NCBI GenBank assembly: GCA_023410475.1
Contig: JAEYPS010000006.1
Coordinates: 149,073-213,072, forward strand
Reading direction: 5' to 3'
Origin: Bacillota bacterium
GTDB lineage: Bacteria > Bacillota > Clostridia > Christensenellales > SZUA-584
Length of the DNA stretch: 64,000 nucleotides
The notes under the pieces were generated by a model. It did not search any database and was not told where the DNA came from. It worked only from the letters and a program-made list of their open reading frames with translations. Of this stretch, positions 42,523 to 51,338 are shown piece after piece. How positions within the stretch are numbered: the first letter of the stretch is position 1; each line of letters opens with the position of its first letter. The translations under genes were made by a program, and so were the position numbers.

Positions 42523-42647
42523 AATGCCTCCTTCATAATATGATATAATTTATATAAACATTCAGTTTATATTCGGCATTACACGACCATTAAAATCCGC
42601 TAAAACGGCAATAATCCCAACTTCCCCCCATTTTAATGATCATACAC

Positions 42648-42676
42648 ATAATATACAATATCATTTCGACATGCAA
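42648..42676 (-). promoter_or_regulatory. hppA promoter, TTGCAT-17-TATTAT
   Basis: -35 at 42671-42676, -10 at 42648-42653 on the minus strand, 17-bp spacer. The implied leader is about 120 nt, long for this genome, with no structure I recognise. Confidence 0.6.
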
Positions 42677-42712
42677 GTTTAAAAAACTTAAATTTTCATT
42701 ACAAACTGTTAA

Positions 42713-43696
42713 CTACACCACATTGCTCTCATTCTTTGCGGAGTTCCATTTTCCGCATCTGTCGCCCCAATGCGCTATCGGTACTCCATTCGATTGTATT
42801 TGAACGACTTCGCACATATTTGCGCACCCCTTGCACTCGAAGCTGCCCGAGGAATATTTGCCGTCAGTGCTGTCAAAGCCCTTGAAAATCGTCTTTTTTT
42901 CCGATGACACTATCTCCTCCTTTGCGAGCAGGGCGGCGCCCAGCGCACCCATAACATCGTAATATCTGGGAATGATAAGTTTCATGCGAAGAGCCTTTTC
43001 AAAAGCGGCGGCTATGCCGAGGTTTGCGGCAACGCCTCCCTGAAACATTACGGGCCCTGGTATGTCCTTGTTCTTTGCGAGGTTGTTAATATAGTTTCTC
43101 ACCAAAGCCTCACACAGCCCCGCTATGATATCTTCGTTGCTGTGTCCCGACTGCTGCTTTGATATCATGTCGCTCTCCGCGAAGACGGCGCACCTTCCCG
43201 CTATCCTGACAGGAGACGTTGAGCGAAGTGCGTAGCTGCCGAATTCCTCGAGCGGTATCTCGAGCCGGGCCGCCTGCCTGTCGAGAAACGAGCCCGTTCC
43301 GGCCGCGCATACGGTGTTCATAGCAAAATCGGCAACGGCGCCCTCTTCCAAGAATATTATCTTTGAGTCCTGCCCGCCTATTTCTATAATGGTACGCACG
43401 TCGGGCACCATCCTGCACGACGCGGCGGCGTGCGCCGTTATCTCGTTCTTTATAATATCGGCGCCCACAATCGTGCCTGCGAGCTGCCTGCCGCTGCCCG
43501 TCGTTCCGGCCGCCATTATATGAACGCTGTGTCCATGCGATTTTGCCACAGCTTCCATACCTTTGAGTATCGCCTCTATCGGCCTGCCGCTCGTTCTAAG
43601 ATATAGTTTTTCTATTACGTTATCATCGCTGTCAAGCAGCACAACATTAGTGCTTACAGAGCCGACGTCTATACCAAGGCTGCATTCTTTTTTCAA
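42713..43696 (-). CDS. BadF/BcrA/HgdC-type ATPase (acyl-CoA dehydratase activase family)
   Basis: ASKHA-fold ATPase that, in known members, uses ATP to push low-potential electrons into a partner Fe-S protein. SLGIDVGSVSTNVVLL is phosphate-1, IIEIGGQDSKII phosphate-2. The two cluster cysteines are in VCAAGTGSFLDRQ and AGRCAVFAES. The 327-aa protein has a C-terminal extension with CKGCANMC and another Cys (DRCGKW) beyond the usual HgdC length. Third of three tightly packed genes; no dehydratase alpha/beta pair of the standard type is adjacent. Confidence 0.85.
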   Translation of the reverse strand: MKKECSLGIDVGSVSTNVVLLDSDDNVIEKLYLRTSGRPIEAILKGMEAVAKSHGHSVHIMAAGTTGSGRQLAGTIVGADIIKNEITAHAAASCRMVPDVRTIIEIGGQDSKIIFLEEGAVADFAMNTVCAAGTGSFLDRQAARLEIPLEEFGSYALRSTSPVRIAGRCAVFAESDMISKQQSGHSNEDIIAGLCEALVRNYINNLAKNKDIPGPVMFQGGVAANLGIAAAFEKALRMKLIIPRYYDVMGALGAALLAKEEIVSSEKKTIFKGFDSTDGKYSSGSFECKGCANMCEVVQIQSNGVPIAHWGDRCGKWNSAKNESNVV

Positions 43697-44787
43697 GAAA
43701 GTCCTCCTTTTTTTCTTTTTGCTTCAAGCATGTCCAAAAACGCTTCTATACGGGTAGCGTAACCCGCGTCCCCCGTTATCTCGTCCATTACCAGCGACAA
43801 TACAGGAAAGTTTTTTTCGCGTGATAATGCCGGCAGTATCGATTTTGTTACGACCTCAGGCATGCACCCGAGAGGGAATATCTGAATCGCACCGTCAGCC
43901 TTCTTCGCGTGAGATATGAGCGCGTGAGCGACAGATTCCTTCGCGTGGCCTCCTACGTTCTTCGGAAGATAACTTTTCGACGCTGCCCTAACCTCTAAGG
44001 AATTTAGTTTGAACGGCTTTAAAACAAGGTCTTTTATCCACCATGTAGGCGTTATCATCCTTGTAGTGGACACCCCCATGTCCATAAGCCTGTCCTCTAT
44101 GTATAGGTTCGAGAACGGCTCTATCATAGAATATATCTCACCTATAAGAGCTATCTTCAAAGGGTTTCGGGAGCTGTCAGTTTTTATCTCGTCAAGCTTT
44201 TTGCTGTAGCTTTTAAGCAGGCTCTGCGTAGCCGACGGGCTTTCGCATTTGTAAGCCCTTGATTCGCATTCCATAAGCAGGCTCTTGCACTGCCCTTTGT
44301 TTATCTCATACCCCGCGAGCCATCGCGCTTTAGTGTTTATCTCGTCCGCCAGTTTAAGTATACTTACAGATTTTCGCAGCGCGTTTAGTTTCTCGGCCTT
44401 TTTAAGGCCGCTTTGTGACGATATTCTTTTTATCCTGTTCCACAGAACAGCCCTTCCGATAGATCTCGGAGAATCGATTACTATTATTTCCGCGCCGATC
44501 CCTGCTTTTTTAAGCAGCGTCATCTGCATTTCGCAGTACTCGCCGAATCTGCACGGGCCGCAGCTCCCGGTCAAAACTATTGTATCGGCGCCTCTTTCAA
44601 TGCTTTCAATATAGTTTCCCATCATGATTTTAAACGGAAAGCATATATCCTCGGGCGACATCAACGATCCTGTTTGCAGCGTCTGCTTATTGTTTTTTTC
44701 GGGTATGATAAACGGTATCTTAAGCCCTTCAAACAACGCCTTGGCCGCAAGGCAGGTGCTTCCCATCCTTGGAACGGTTATTACCAA
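43693..44787 (-). CDS. HgdB/FldB-like or DUF2229-type Cys-rich protein
   Basis: 364-aa protein related to 2-hydroxyacyl-CoA dehydratase D-component proteins that accept electrons from the activase. Conserved cysteines occur in PEDICFPFKIMMGNY, LTGSCGPCRFGEYCEMQ and IFPLGCMPEVVTKSILP, suggesting Fe-S cluster binding. The start is TTG at 44787 with AAGGAG 8 nt upstream, so this gene overlaps the preceding one by 59 bp. It overlaps the activase gene by 4 bp. Substrate unknown. Confidence 0.78.
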   Translation of the reverse strand: MVITVPRMGSTCLAAKALFEGLKIPFIIPEKNNKQTLQTGSLMSPEDICFPFKIMMGNYIESIERGADTIVLTGSCGPCRFGEYCEMQMTLLKKAGIGAEIIVIDSPRSIGRAVLWNRIKRISSQSGLKKAEKLNALRKSVSILKLADEINTKARWLAGYEINKGQCKSLLMECESRAYKCESPSATQSLLKSYSKKLDEIKTDSSRNPLKIALIGEIYSMIEPFSNLYIEDRLMDMGVSTTRMITPTWWIKDLVLKPFKLNSLEVRAASKSYLPKNVGGHAKESVAHALISHAKKADGAIQIFPLGCMPEVVTKSILPALSREKNFPVLSLVMDEITGDAGYATRIEAFLDMLEAKRKKGGLS

Positions 44788-45679
44788 TAAAAGCTCTCCT
44801 TTCCAGCATATCTGCGAATGCCTCTAGTCTTGTATCAAAGGCGGCTGCTCCTGTATGTTCGTCGATCTTCAAAAGCAAAAAAGGAAAATCATGAACGGCG
44901 CTGCGGATAAGCTCTACCACGACCGAGTCGACGCCGCAGGAAAATGACGATATGTATACTATTCCGTCTATCTTACCGGTTTTATACAGATGAACGGCCG
45001 CACCGTAGTATTGCTCCGCGAAGTACCAGAAAGGCTGCTTAAAAAGCTTGCCTACCTGATCGTTTATATTAGACGTGTCAACGTGCTCATGTGTCACGAC
45101 GCCGATACCCATGCTGGCCAGCTTTCTGATAAGGTTCATATTTATATACGTGTCATCTGTATTATATGAATGCCCTATCAGCGAAACGGTGTAATCAAAA
45201 CCTTTGCCGTTATATCCCTGCTCGCATTGTTTTTGATTTGATAATGCGTATTCAAAGGCCTTTTTTATTCGACTCTTACTTCTTGTCAGTATTCTCGCCG
45301 ACCTTACCGCCCAGCCGAATATGTTCCTTTCATCCAAAGAGTATACAGCCTCGCTTATAAGCGGAGGCATACCAGGGATGCTGCGCGCTATCATATCGGG
45401 CAAACCGCAGAACATCGGGCAGATATATTTTTTCTTTTCCACTGTCATAAACCTTGGAATGAGAACCGCGTCGCATTTATGGCGCAGCCAGGCGGCGTGG
45501 CCGTGAAACACTTTTATCGGAAGGCACGCATCGTCCACGCAAAGCTTAACCCCGGCGTCAAGCGTTTGCTTATTCGTGTCCGGTGAAACAACTATCTCGG
45601 CTCCAAGCTCAGAAAAGAACGTTTCGGCAAACACATGATATTTTGAATATAACAAACCTTTTGGAATACCTAACTTCAT
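44729..45679 (-). CDS. DUF2229 acyl-CoA dehydratase activase-related protein
   Basis: 316-aa protein beginning MKLGIPKGLLYSKYHVF, as do DUF2229 proteins. Cysteines in CVDDACLPIKVFHGHAAWL, CPMFCGLPDM and ISSFSCGVDS are in positions used for clusters by HgdB-like proteins. In many Clostridia DUF2229 domains are fused to BadF domains in one very long protein; here the parts are separate genes. First gene of a three-gene operon; -10 TATAAT lies at 45724-45729. Confidence 0.78.
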   Translation of the reverse strand: MKLGIPKGLLYSKYHVFAETFFSELGAEIVVSPDTNKQTLDAGVKLCVDDACLPIKVFHGHAAWLRHKCDAVLIPRFMTVEKKKYICPMFCGLPDMIARSIPGMPPLISEAVYSLDERNIFGWAVRSARILTRSKSRIKKAFEYALSNQKQCEQGYNGKGFDYTVSLIGHSYNTDDTYINMNLIRKLASMGIGVVTHEHVDTSNINDQVGKLFKQPFWYFAEQYYGAAVHLYKTGKIDGIVYISSFSCGVDSVVVELIRSAVHDFPFLLLKIDEHTGAAAFDTRLEAFADMLERRAFIGNNRSKDGKHLPCGQGVV

Positions 45680-46183
45680 AACTCCACCTTTTTTTATGGT
45701 GGGCTACCGAGAAAAAAATATGCATTATAGTCGCATACAAGAGAGAGCAAGCTGTTCGCGAGGGTTATAAAACTCAGGCAAGAGAAAAATGAGCCGTAAA
45801 AACGGCTCATTTATGGGAGATGACAGACCTTACAGCTTCTGAACAAGTCATGGTACCGCTTGGTCTTTGATGCTTGTTAATAAATTCATTGTGCATTAAA
45901 TCACGATTTATAAAATCTTTATACTATATAAACTCTTTTAACGGGCAAAAAGTTACATAATTTTTGATTTTTCTTAAGGATTTTTTATTATTATGCGAAT
46001 GAAATTACACTTGCTTTTTGCTTATGCATATTTTACAGCATATGCGTAATTAAATCAATAATGCCTGACATAATTTGCGCGATTTTTTTGGCATATGCTT
46101 ATTTCAGCAGTTCCTTCGGTGGTACTTATAATGCTCATTTTAGAGGAAAAGCGGGTACCGCCTGCCTCAATTTTATATCAGCT
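45680..46183. other. 504-bp intergenic region
   Basis: Between the activase operon and the PNPOx-fold gene. It holds a TATAAT (45724-45729, minus strand) with TTGCTC 15 bp upstream for the activase operon, a hairpin at 45786-45812, and an isolated T-box-like core on the plus strand (TGGTACCGC, 45851-45859). The rest is AT-rich and shows no coding signal I trust. Confidence 0.6.
45786..45812. terminator. Perfect hairpin, possible bidirectional terminator
   Basis: AAATGAGCCGT pairs with ACGGCTCATTT around a very small loop. Its A-rich left flank gives U residues on the minus strand, so it could end transcripts of the glycyl-radical operon before the activase operon. Confidence 0.6.
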
Positions 46184-47011
46184 TTAAATAAACTCGGTTA
46201 TAGCTCGGATCGGCTGTTTCGGATATACGTAACCCGGCATTGGCATAAGCGGGTTGTAAACCTTTTCTATGTCCATCACACAAAGCCCTTTATGCATTCC
46301 GCGGTATACGCCCTTTGTAAGCACGCATTCAAGCTTGAGGTTCATCGCGAATATCGCCGCCTTCTGGCCTTGTTTTAAAGACTCAAGCTCACTTCCGTAC
46401 GGCTTTTTCGAAAACACTATTCGCCCGTCCGAGATGGACGCCGCCTGAACAATAGGCGTAATGACGCAAAAACCGTCGCTGTCTTGCGCCGCGATAAACT
46501 TCAGCGCTGTGAGGCCGTCTGTAAGCCCGTGAGAAATATGATTAAGCGCCGGTGTCTCATTTCCTCCAACGCCACGCTTTCTGAGCCGCGTTAAAAGCGC
46601 GCCCCCTATTATTGCTCCCATATCAAGCGCTTCTTTTTCGGATATATCCTCAAGGTCGAGATAATACACCCTGCCGATTCCAAAATACGTGTTGTAACGG
46701 AACAGCGGCTTGCTGTTGAATATCTCATACTCCGGGCCGGTGACAGCGGTGCCCGTAAACACGGCGCGCCCCCGCCACAATTCTTTGTCAACGCTCATAA
46801 GCAAGAAACCCGTTTTCGGACGAATAGCGATATTCTTCTTTGAGTGCCCCTCACAGAACTGTCCGAACATAATCTCTTTTTCGTTCCTTGCCATAAGCGT
46901 GCTTATCATCGTGATATGCGGATACCCCTCGTCGTCTTCTACGGCTATCAGCGCTATCTTGCTGTCTGACGCGAACAATTTCATTGCTTCCTTGGAAATA
47001 TTCTTAGGCAT
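46184..47011 (-). CDS. Pyridoxamine 5'-phosphate oxidase-fold (flavin-binding) protein
   Basis: 275-aa protein with a split-barrel flavin-binding fold at the N-terminus (ISKEAMKLFASDSKIALIAVEDDEGYPHITMI pattern) and an unusual C-terminal half of a second barrel-like region. ATG 47011 is used because AGGAAGG precedes it. It follows the glycyl radical activase by 16 bp, so it is probably the last gene of the gntR-GRE operon. The substrate and the reason for a flavin-type protein here are unknown. Confidence 0.7.
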   Translation of the reverse strand: MPKNISKEAMKLFASDSKIALIAVEDDEGYPHITMISTLMARNEKEIMFGQFCEGHSKKNIAIRPKTGFLLMSVDKELWRGRAVFTGTAVTGPEYEIFNSKPLFRYNTYFGIGRVYYLDLEDISEKEALDMGAIIGGALLTRLRKRGVGGNETPALNHISHGLTDGLTALKFIAAQDSDGFCVITPIVQAASISDGRIVFSKKPYGSELESLKQGQKAAIFAMNLKLECVLTKGVYRGMHKGLCVMDIEKVYNPLMPMPGYVYPKQPIRAITEFI

Positions 47012-47027
47012 GGCAGACACCTTCCTT

Positions 47028-47981
47028 TCATATATCTTCTTCTCTTTGCACCGCGCCCGTCCAATATACTATCCCCGGCGCGGCAACGCTTTTTTCCGCT
47101 GCAGCTCGCAGCCGCTCCATATCTTCGCGTTTCATGAGCGGTGAGTCTTTATAATCCCAGCTGAGGCCCAGCCTTTCGTATTTGTCGCGGCACAGGTTGT
47201 TGAACGCGCAGAGCTCCCAGCGCTTAACCGCAGCGGTCATGCGCTGTCTTAAAAGCTGGCCTATTGCCGCGATGTTCTCATCGCTGTCCGTCGCTCCGGG
47301 TATGACCGGCGTCCTCACCCAGATGTCTATTCCTCGTTTTACCGAGTATTCGGCCGCTTTTTGCGCGTTTTCAAATATCAGCGCGTTTCCAACTCCCGTA
47401 AGGCGTTTGTGAAGCGCGTCGTCAGCATGCTTTATATCGAGCAGAAGAAGCTCGCTGTACTCGAGAACCCGCTCCATTGCCGAAAACGCAACGCATCCGG
47501 CTGTGTCAAGAGCGGTGCTCACCCCCTCCTCCCGCAGCCTCTTAAAAAGTTCACTCACAAATTCCGCCTGCAGCAGAGGCTCGCCTCCCGATGCCGTTAC
47601 TCCCCCGCCGCTCTTTTCAAAATACACGTGGTCTTTAAGCAGCTCGTCCGCGAGCGCGCCGCACTCATAATCAACGCCTTTTCGCTCCATTGCGCCTGTC
47701 GGGCAGCTCTTGGCGCATTTAAAGCAGCCTAGGCAAATATCCCTGTCAGCGCTGACGCCGTTCTCACCCATCGACAGCGCGCCCTTCGGACACGCTGTCA
47801 CGCAGCAGCCGCAGGATATACACCTCTCCTTCACCCACACGGCGCGGCTCTCCCGGGGTATGCTCTCCGGATTGTGACACCACGCGCACCTGAGGTTGCA
47901 GCCTTTGAAGAACACCGTTGTGCGTATGCCTGGTCCGTCCTCTGTGGACATCTTCTGTATGTCAAGCACCCTTCCCGTCAT
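47028..47981 (-). CDS. Glycyl-radical enzyme activating protein (radical SAM)
   Basis: 317-aa radical SAM activase that abstracts H from the partner's conserved glycine. The SAM-cluster motif is FKGCNLRCAWCHNPES. Two extra 4Fe-4S ferredoxin motifs follow: CISCGCCVTACPKGAL and CLGCFKCAKSCPTGAM, as in activases of non-PFL glycyl radical enzymes. SGGGVTASGGEPLLQAEF is the conserved GGEP loop. It starts 3 bp after the enzyme gene it serves. Confidence 0.94.
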   Translation of the reverse strand: MTGRVLDIQKMSTEDGPGIRTTVFFKGCNLRCAWCHNPESIPRESRAVWVKERCISCGCCVTACPKGALSMGENGVSADRDICLGCFKCAKSCPTGAMERKGVDYECGALADELLKDHVYFEKSGGGVTASGGEPLLQAEFVSELFKRLREEGVSTALDTAGCVAFSAMERVLEYSELLLLDIKHADDALHKRLTGVGNALIFENAQKAAEYSVKRGIDIWVRTPVIPGATDSDENIAAIGQLLRQRMTAAVKRWELCAFNNLCRDKYERLGLSWDYKDSPLMKREDMERLRAAAEKSVAAPGIVYWTGAVQREEDI

Positions 47982-47984
47982 CGG

Positions 47985-50483
47985 CTAAAACCTCGTGTGG
48001 CTTTCCCTAGCTATTATCTCTTCCTGCAGCTCACGCCCTACTGTCACGAAATAAGCGTTGTACCCCGTGACCCTGACTAGCAGATTGCGGTAGTTTTCGG
48101 GATTCTTCTGAGCGTCGCGAAGCATGTCAGCGTCGAGTATGTTTATCTGCAGCGCCGAGCCGCCGTTCTCTATATATCCTCTGAGAAACGCCTTGAATTT
48201 GTCCTTGTGCGAGGAGTCTCGCAGAAACGCCGGACTGAACGTTATAGTGTGACTCGCCCCGTTGGGAAGGTTGCTGCGGTAATCAAGATAGTCGCCGTCC
48301 GCGGACCTTCCTCCCATAGCCTTGCCCACCGAGTTTGCGTTCGCCGTCGGCCCTCCCGTGTCCGCGCCGTTGCTCGGGCAAATCGCGTTGCTCAGAAACT
48401 GCCCCTTTGCGCGACCGTCAGCGCTCGCCGCAAGCACGTATCCGTCGGAAACCCAATAATTCCAGCTCAGCATACCCGGGCGGTACTGAGCGCCGGTCGC
48501 CTCTGTTTTATGCTTCCACGTCTCATCCGCAAACAGGTCCATTACTTTAAGAGCCATCGCATCCGCTTCATCGTCGTCGCGTCCGTATTTGGGAGCCTTG
48601 AACTTCGCCTTAGCCTGCAGTATATCGTGCCCCTCCCAGTTGTCGCGAAGCGCCGCTGTAAGCTCATCCATCGTGCATTCTTTGTTATCGAATACGAGGT
48701 ATTTAATTGCGAGCAGAGAGTCGACCGCCGTCGCGAATGTCACGCCTTCGAGCGTGGTAAAGTTTATCTCGGCGCCGCCCTGCGTTACATCTCGCCCGCT
48801 CTCGGCGCAGCCGTGCACAAGGCACGAAAGATACGGCGTCGGGCTGTATTTCGCCCTTAACGCGTCCGTCTCGTTGTAAAGCTCAGCGTCTTTTTTCACA
48901 ATATGCGCCATCTGCTTTTCAAACGCGGAATAGAACTGACCGAATGTCTTGAACGTACCAGGATCGCCCGTCTTCGGGCCTTCCTGCGCCGCTTTGTACG
49001 GCGTGCCCCAAAGCGGGTCTTTATATTGTATAAGGTCTCTGCCATCTCCCAGCGCAAGCTCCACCGCTTTTAAAATATTCAGGTTGTTGTCTACCGTTCC
49101 CGAGCGGTCGTTTCCCACCATCGTGTTCTCGAGGCACCCAACCGAAGCGTAATCGTGCACGTTGTCAAGATTTATGTGCTTCTCCATACGCGCAAGCTTC
49201 GCCTCTCGCAGCATGCCCGCCATAGAGCGCTCGTCGAAGTTCAAGAGAAACGGCGCTCCCTGGCTCGACGATATCATATCTACGACCTTGTCAAGAAGCT
49301 CTTCCGGAGTGCCGCGGTGCAGCCTCACGTTGGGCTTTGGTTCGAGTATCGGGCTCATTTCGTCTATGACTTCGAGAAGCACGTGCGTCATCTCGTTCGT
49401 CATATCGGTTCCGCCCTTGCCCATGCCGCCAATGTTGAAAAGCTGTCCGTACCCCGCCGTGATGCCCTGGTTGTTGCCCGTTCGTATCATGGCGTCGTAA
49501 GCAGTGTTGCAGTGTATCCAGAAGCACTTCAAAATCTCCTTGCCGAACTCGCGGCTCATGCCCTGTTTCATCGATATCTCCCAGTAAGGAAGCAGTATCT
49601 GGTCGAGCCTTCCGAACGACAGCCCCGCGCCGGGGAAATTCTCGTCCGACATAACAAGCATATGCGTCAGCCACAGCGACTGCACGGCCTCCCAGAAATC
49701 CCTCGCGCCTTCCCACGGAACACGGCGCAGGTTTTCGCTCATGCGCAGCAGCTCCTGCTTTCTCTCGTCATTCGTATCATTTTCGGCAAACGAAGCACAC
49801 AGCGCGGCGTACTTTTCCGCAAGCTCTTTCGGCATCACAGCCGCCGTTTTCATCGCGCGAAGCTGCGCGCCTTGCGCACCGCTTTTCTGCTGCGGCGAGA
49901 GACTGCCGTATACCTCGTCTATATGCTCGGCTATGCTTTTGAATCCGTCTTTCAACACCTGCGCGTAGTCGGGTATGATGTGCGCAGACGTCGCTCCGCA
50001 GTTGCCGAAGCCGCGGTCGTGATATTCCTTTATCCTAGAGCGCGTGCCGTTTTTACCGTAAACACGTACGCTTCTCGCCTTAGCCTCAGCCTTCGACCAG
50101 CACCTCGACGCGAGAAGGTTGAACCGGCCTCCGGCTATCAGATCGCCCGGAAGAACCTCCTGCGGAACGCGGTTTACCATTGCTTCTTTTATGAACCACG
50201 CGCGGCGCTCCGCGATGCTCCATGCAAAGAACCCTTCCGGCACGTCTATTACATGCGCGGCTTGTTTTGTGGATGTAACGAACTGCTGATAGAACGTGTA
50301 TGTCTCGGGCACGACATAGAACGTTATCTCGTCAAACAACTCATCCCATTCCGTGCCTGTCGTCAGCGGTATGAACTCGTTGTTCCAGTTGCGCTTTACG
50401 CCCGAGAAGTAGTAGTCTCTGAGCCACTGTATCCTTTTTGAAAGATGATACGGCTCTTTAAGCCTGCTTTCCAAAGCGTCCAT
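47985..50483 (-). CDS. Glycyl radical enzyme of undetermined substrate
   Basis: 832-aa PFL-fold enzyme. Thiyl radical Cys450 is in YASVGCLENTMVG with Glu452 two residues on, and Gly807 is in RVTGYNAYFV, the radical-bearing loop, followed by QEEIIAR. PFL itself has two adjacent Cys, so this is not PFL. The GCLEN context and a Cys559-xE561 in HGCAESGRDVTQGG recall arylacetate decarboxylases, but it is shorter and no small HpdC-type subunit is nearby. GCVEP of diol, choline and isethionate enzymes is absent. Operon: gntR, this gene, activase, PNPOx-fold protein. AGGAGG precedes the ATG. Confidence 0.9.
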   Translation of the reverse strand: MDALESRLKEPYHLSKRIQWLRDYYFSGVKRNWNNEFIPLTTGTEWDELFDEITFYVVPETYTFYQQFVTSTKQAAHVIDVPEGFFAWSIAERRAWFIKEAMVNRVPQEVLPGDLIAGGRFNLLASRCWSKAEAKARSVRVYGKNGTRSRIKEYHDRGFGNCGATSAHIIPDYAQVLKDGFKSIAEHIDEVYGSLSPQQKSGAQGAQLRAMKTAAVMPKELAEKYAALCASFAENDTNDERKQELLRMSENLRRVPWEGARDFWEAVQSLWLTHMLVMSDENFPGAGLSFGRLDQILLPYWEISMKQGMSREFGKEILKCFWIHCNTAYDAMIRTGNNQGITAGYGQLFNIGGMGKGGTDMTNEMTHVLLEVIDEMSPILEPKPNVRLHRGTPEELLDKVVDMISSSQGAPFLLNFDERSMAGMLREAKLARMEKHINLDNVHDYASVGCLENTMVGNDRSGTVDNNLNILKAVELALGDGRDLIQYKDPLWGTPYKAAQEGPKTGDPGTFKTFGQFYSAFEKQMAHIVKKDAELYNETDALRAKYSPTPYLSCLVHGCAESGRDVTQGGAEINFTTLEGVTFATAVDSLLAIKYLVFDNKECTMDELTAALRDNWEGHDILQAKAKFKAPKYGRDDDEADAMALKVMDLFADETWKHKTEATGAQYRPGMLSWNYWVSDGYVLAASADGRAKGQFLSNAICPSNGADTGGPTANANSVGKAMGGRSADGDYLDYRSNLPNGASHTITFSPAFLRDSSHKDKFKAFLRGYIENGGSALQINILDADMLRDAQKNPENYRNLLVRVTGYNAYFVTVGRELQEEIIARESHTRF

Positions 50484-50556
50484 GACAGTTCCTCCTGTTC
50501 ATTTTTTATATGCGTACGCGGCGCGGCCGCGCAAAAATATTCAATATTATTAGTGG

Positions 50557-51264
50557 TCAGCCTTTTGTGTTTTCTGTGAATTGCTTTTCGATCACGCTGC
50601 GGCCGTGATCCAGCATGTCTTTCATTATTGCGTCCGCTTGATCCGCGTTGCCGCATTCGATAGCGCAAATTAGCCGCTCGTGAAACTCGTATACGGTCTC
50701 GCGCTCGCCCAGCAGCTCGTAGAACTGTTTGACAAGCGACATATACATATTTTCTATAGATCGAAGCGTCATGGGTACAACGATGTTTCCCGATGCTTTT
50801 GTTATCTGAAGGTGGAAAAGGTAATCGAGCCGAGCGGCTTCCTGCGGTGATTTTGCCGAGCGCTCGTCGGCAAGCAGCCTTTTAAGCTGCTCTATGTCCT
50901 GCGGTGTGCGGCGAGCCGCCGCCATACGCGCGGACGCCGTTTCCAGTATCTCGCGGAATTCCGTAAGGCTGTGAAACAGATCGCGCTCAACGCTGCCGGT
51001 ATATTTTAACAGCGCTCCGTACAACTCGAGCGTGCCGTCCTTCTTGAAGTCGCCCACAAACGTACCCTGCCGCGGCACTATGCGCAGCACTTTTTTTGTT
51101 GCCAGCTCTGCGAGCGCTGCGTGGACGGTTATCCGCGATATTCCCGTCTGCTCGGCAAGCTCGCGCTCAGGCGGCAGCTTCTGATCTACGGCGTACTCAC
51201 CCGACAGTATTTTTTGCTCGATGAATGATATGAACCTAAGTTTTGCGCTTTGTTTTCCCGACAT
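50557..51264 (-). CDS. GntR family regulator, FadR/FCD subfamily
   Basis: 235-aa regulator. The N-terminal winged helix is QKLPPERELAEQTGISRITVHAALAELATK and the C-terminal part is an all-helical FCD ligand domain (EFREILETASARMAAARR, LDYLFHLQITKASGN, HERLICAIECGNADQADAIM) with metal/ligand histidines. AAGGTG lies upstream. It is 73 bp ahead of the glycyl radical enzyme, on the same strand, and carries a palindromic operator at its own start point, so it likely controls the whole operon. The ligand is probably the substrate of that pathway (inference). Confidence 0.92.
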   Translation of the reverse strand: MSGKQSAKLRFISFIEQKILSGEYAVDQKLPPERELAEQTGISRITVHAALAELATKKVLRIVPRQGTFVGDFKKDGTLELYGALLKYTGSVERDLFHSLTEFREILETASARMAAARRTPQDIEQLKRLLADERSAKSPQEAARLDYLFHLQITKASGNIVVPMTLRSIENMYMSLVKQFYELLGERETVYEFHERLICAIECGNADQADAIMKDMLDHGRSVIEKQFTENTKG

Positions 51265-51318
51265 GTGATCACCTTAATAATGACGTATATGCTGATATTA
51301 TACTATGCTGATTTGCTG

Positions 51319-51333
51319 CGTGGTATTACCACG
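51319..51333. promoter_or_regulatory. Predicted GntR/FCD operator, CGTGGTATTACCACG
   Basis: A 15-bp perfect palindrome containing TGGT-N3-ACCA, which fits the FadR-subfamily pattern TNGTNNNACNA. It begins 5 bp downstream of the -10 and covers the expected start point. Confidence 0.75.
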
Positions 51334-51338
51334 TAGAG

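Noticed and set aside
46061..46378. 105-codon plus-strand frame overlapping the PNPOx-fold gene end
   Set aside because: No ribosome-binding site, no motif, and most of it is antisense to a well-supported gene.
49155..50441. A 428-codon plus-strand frame inside the glycyl radical enzyme gene
   Set aside because: Shadow of the GRE coding strand; the protein is Arg/Val/Tyr-rich with no motif, while the opposite strand encodes all catalytic residues.
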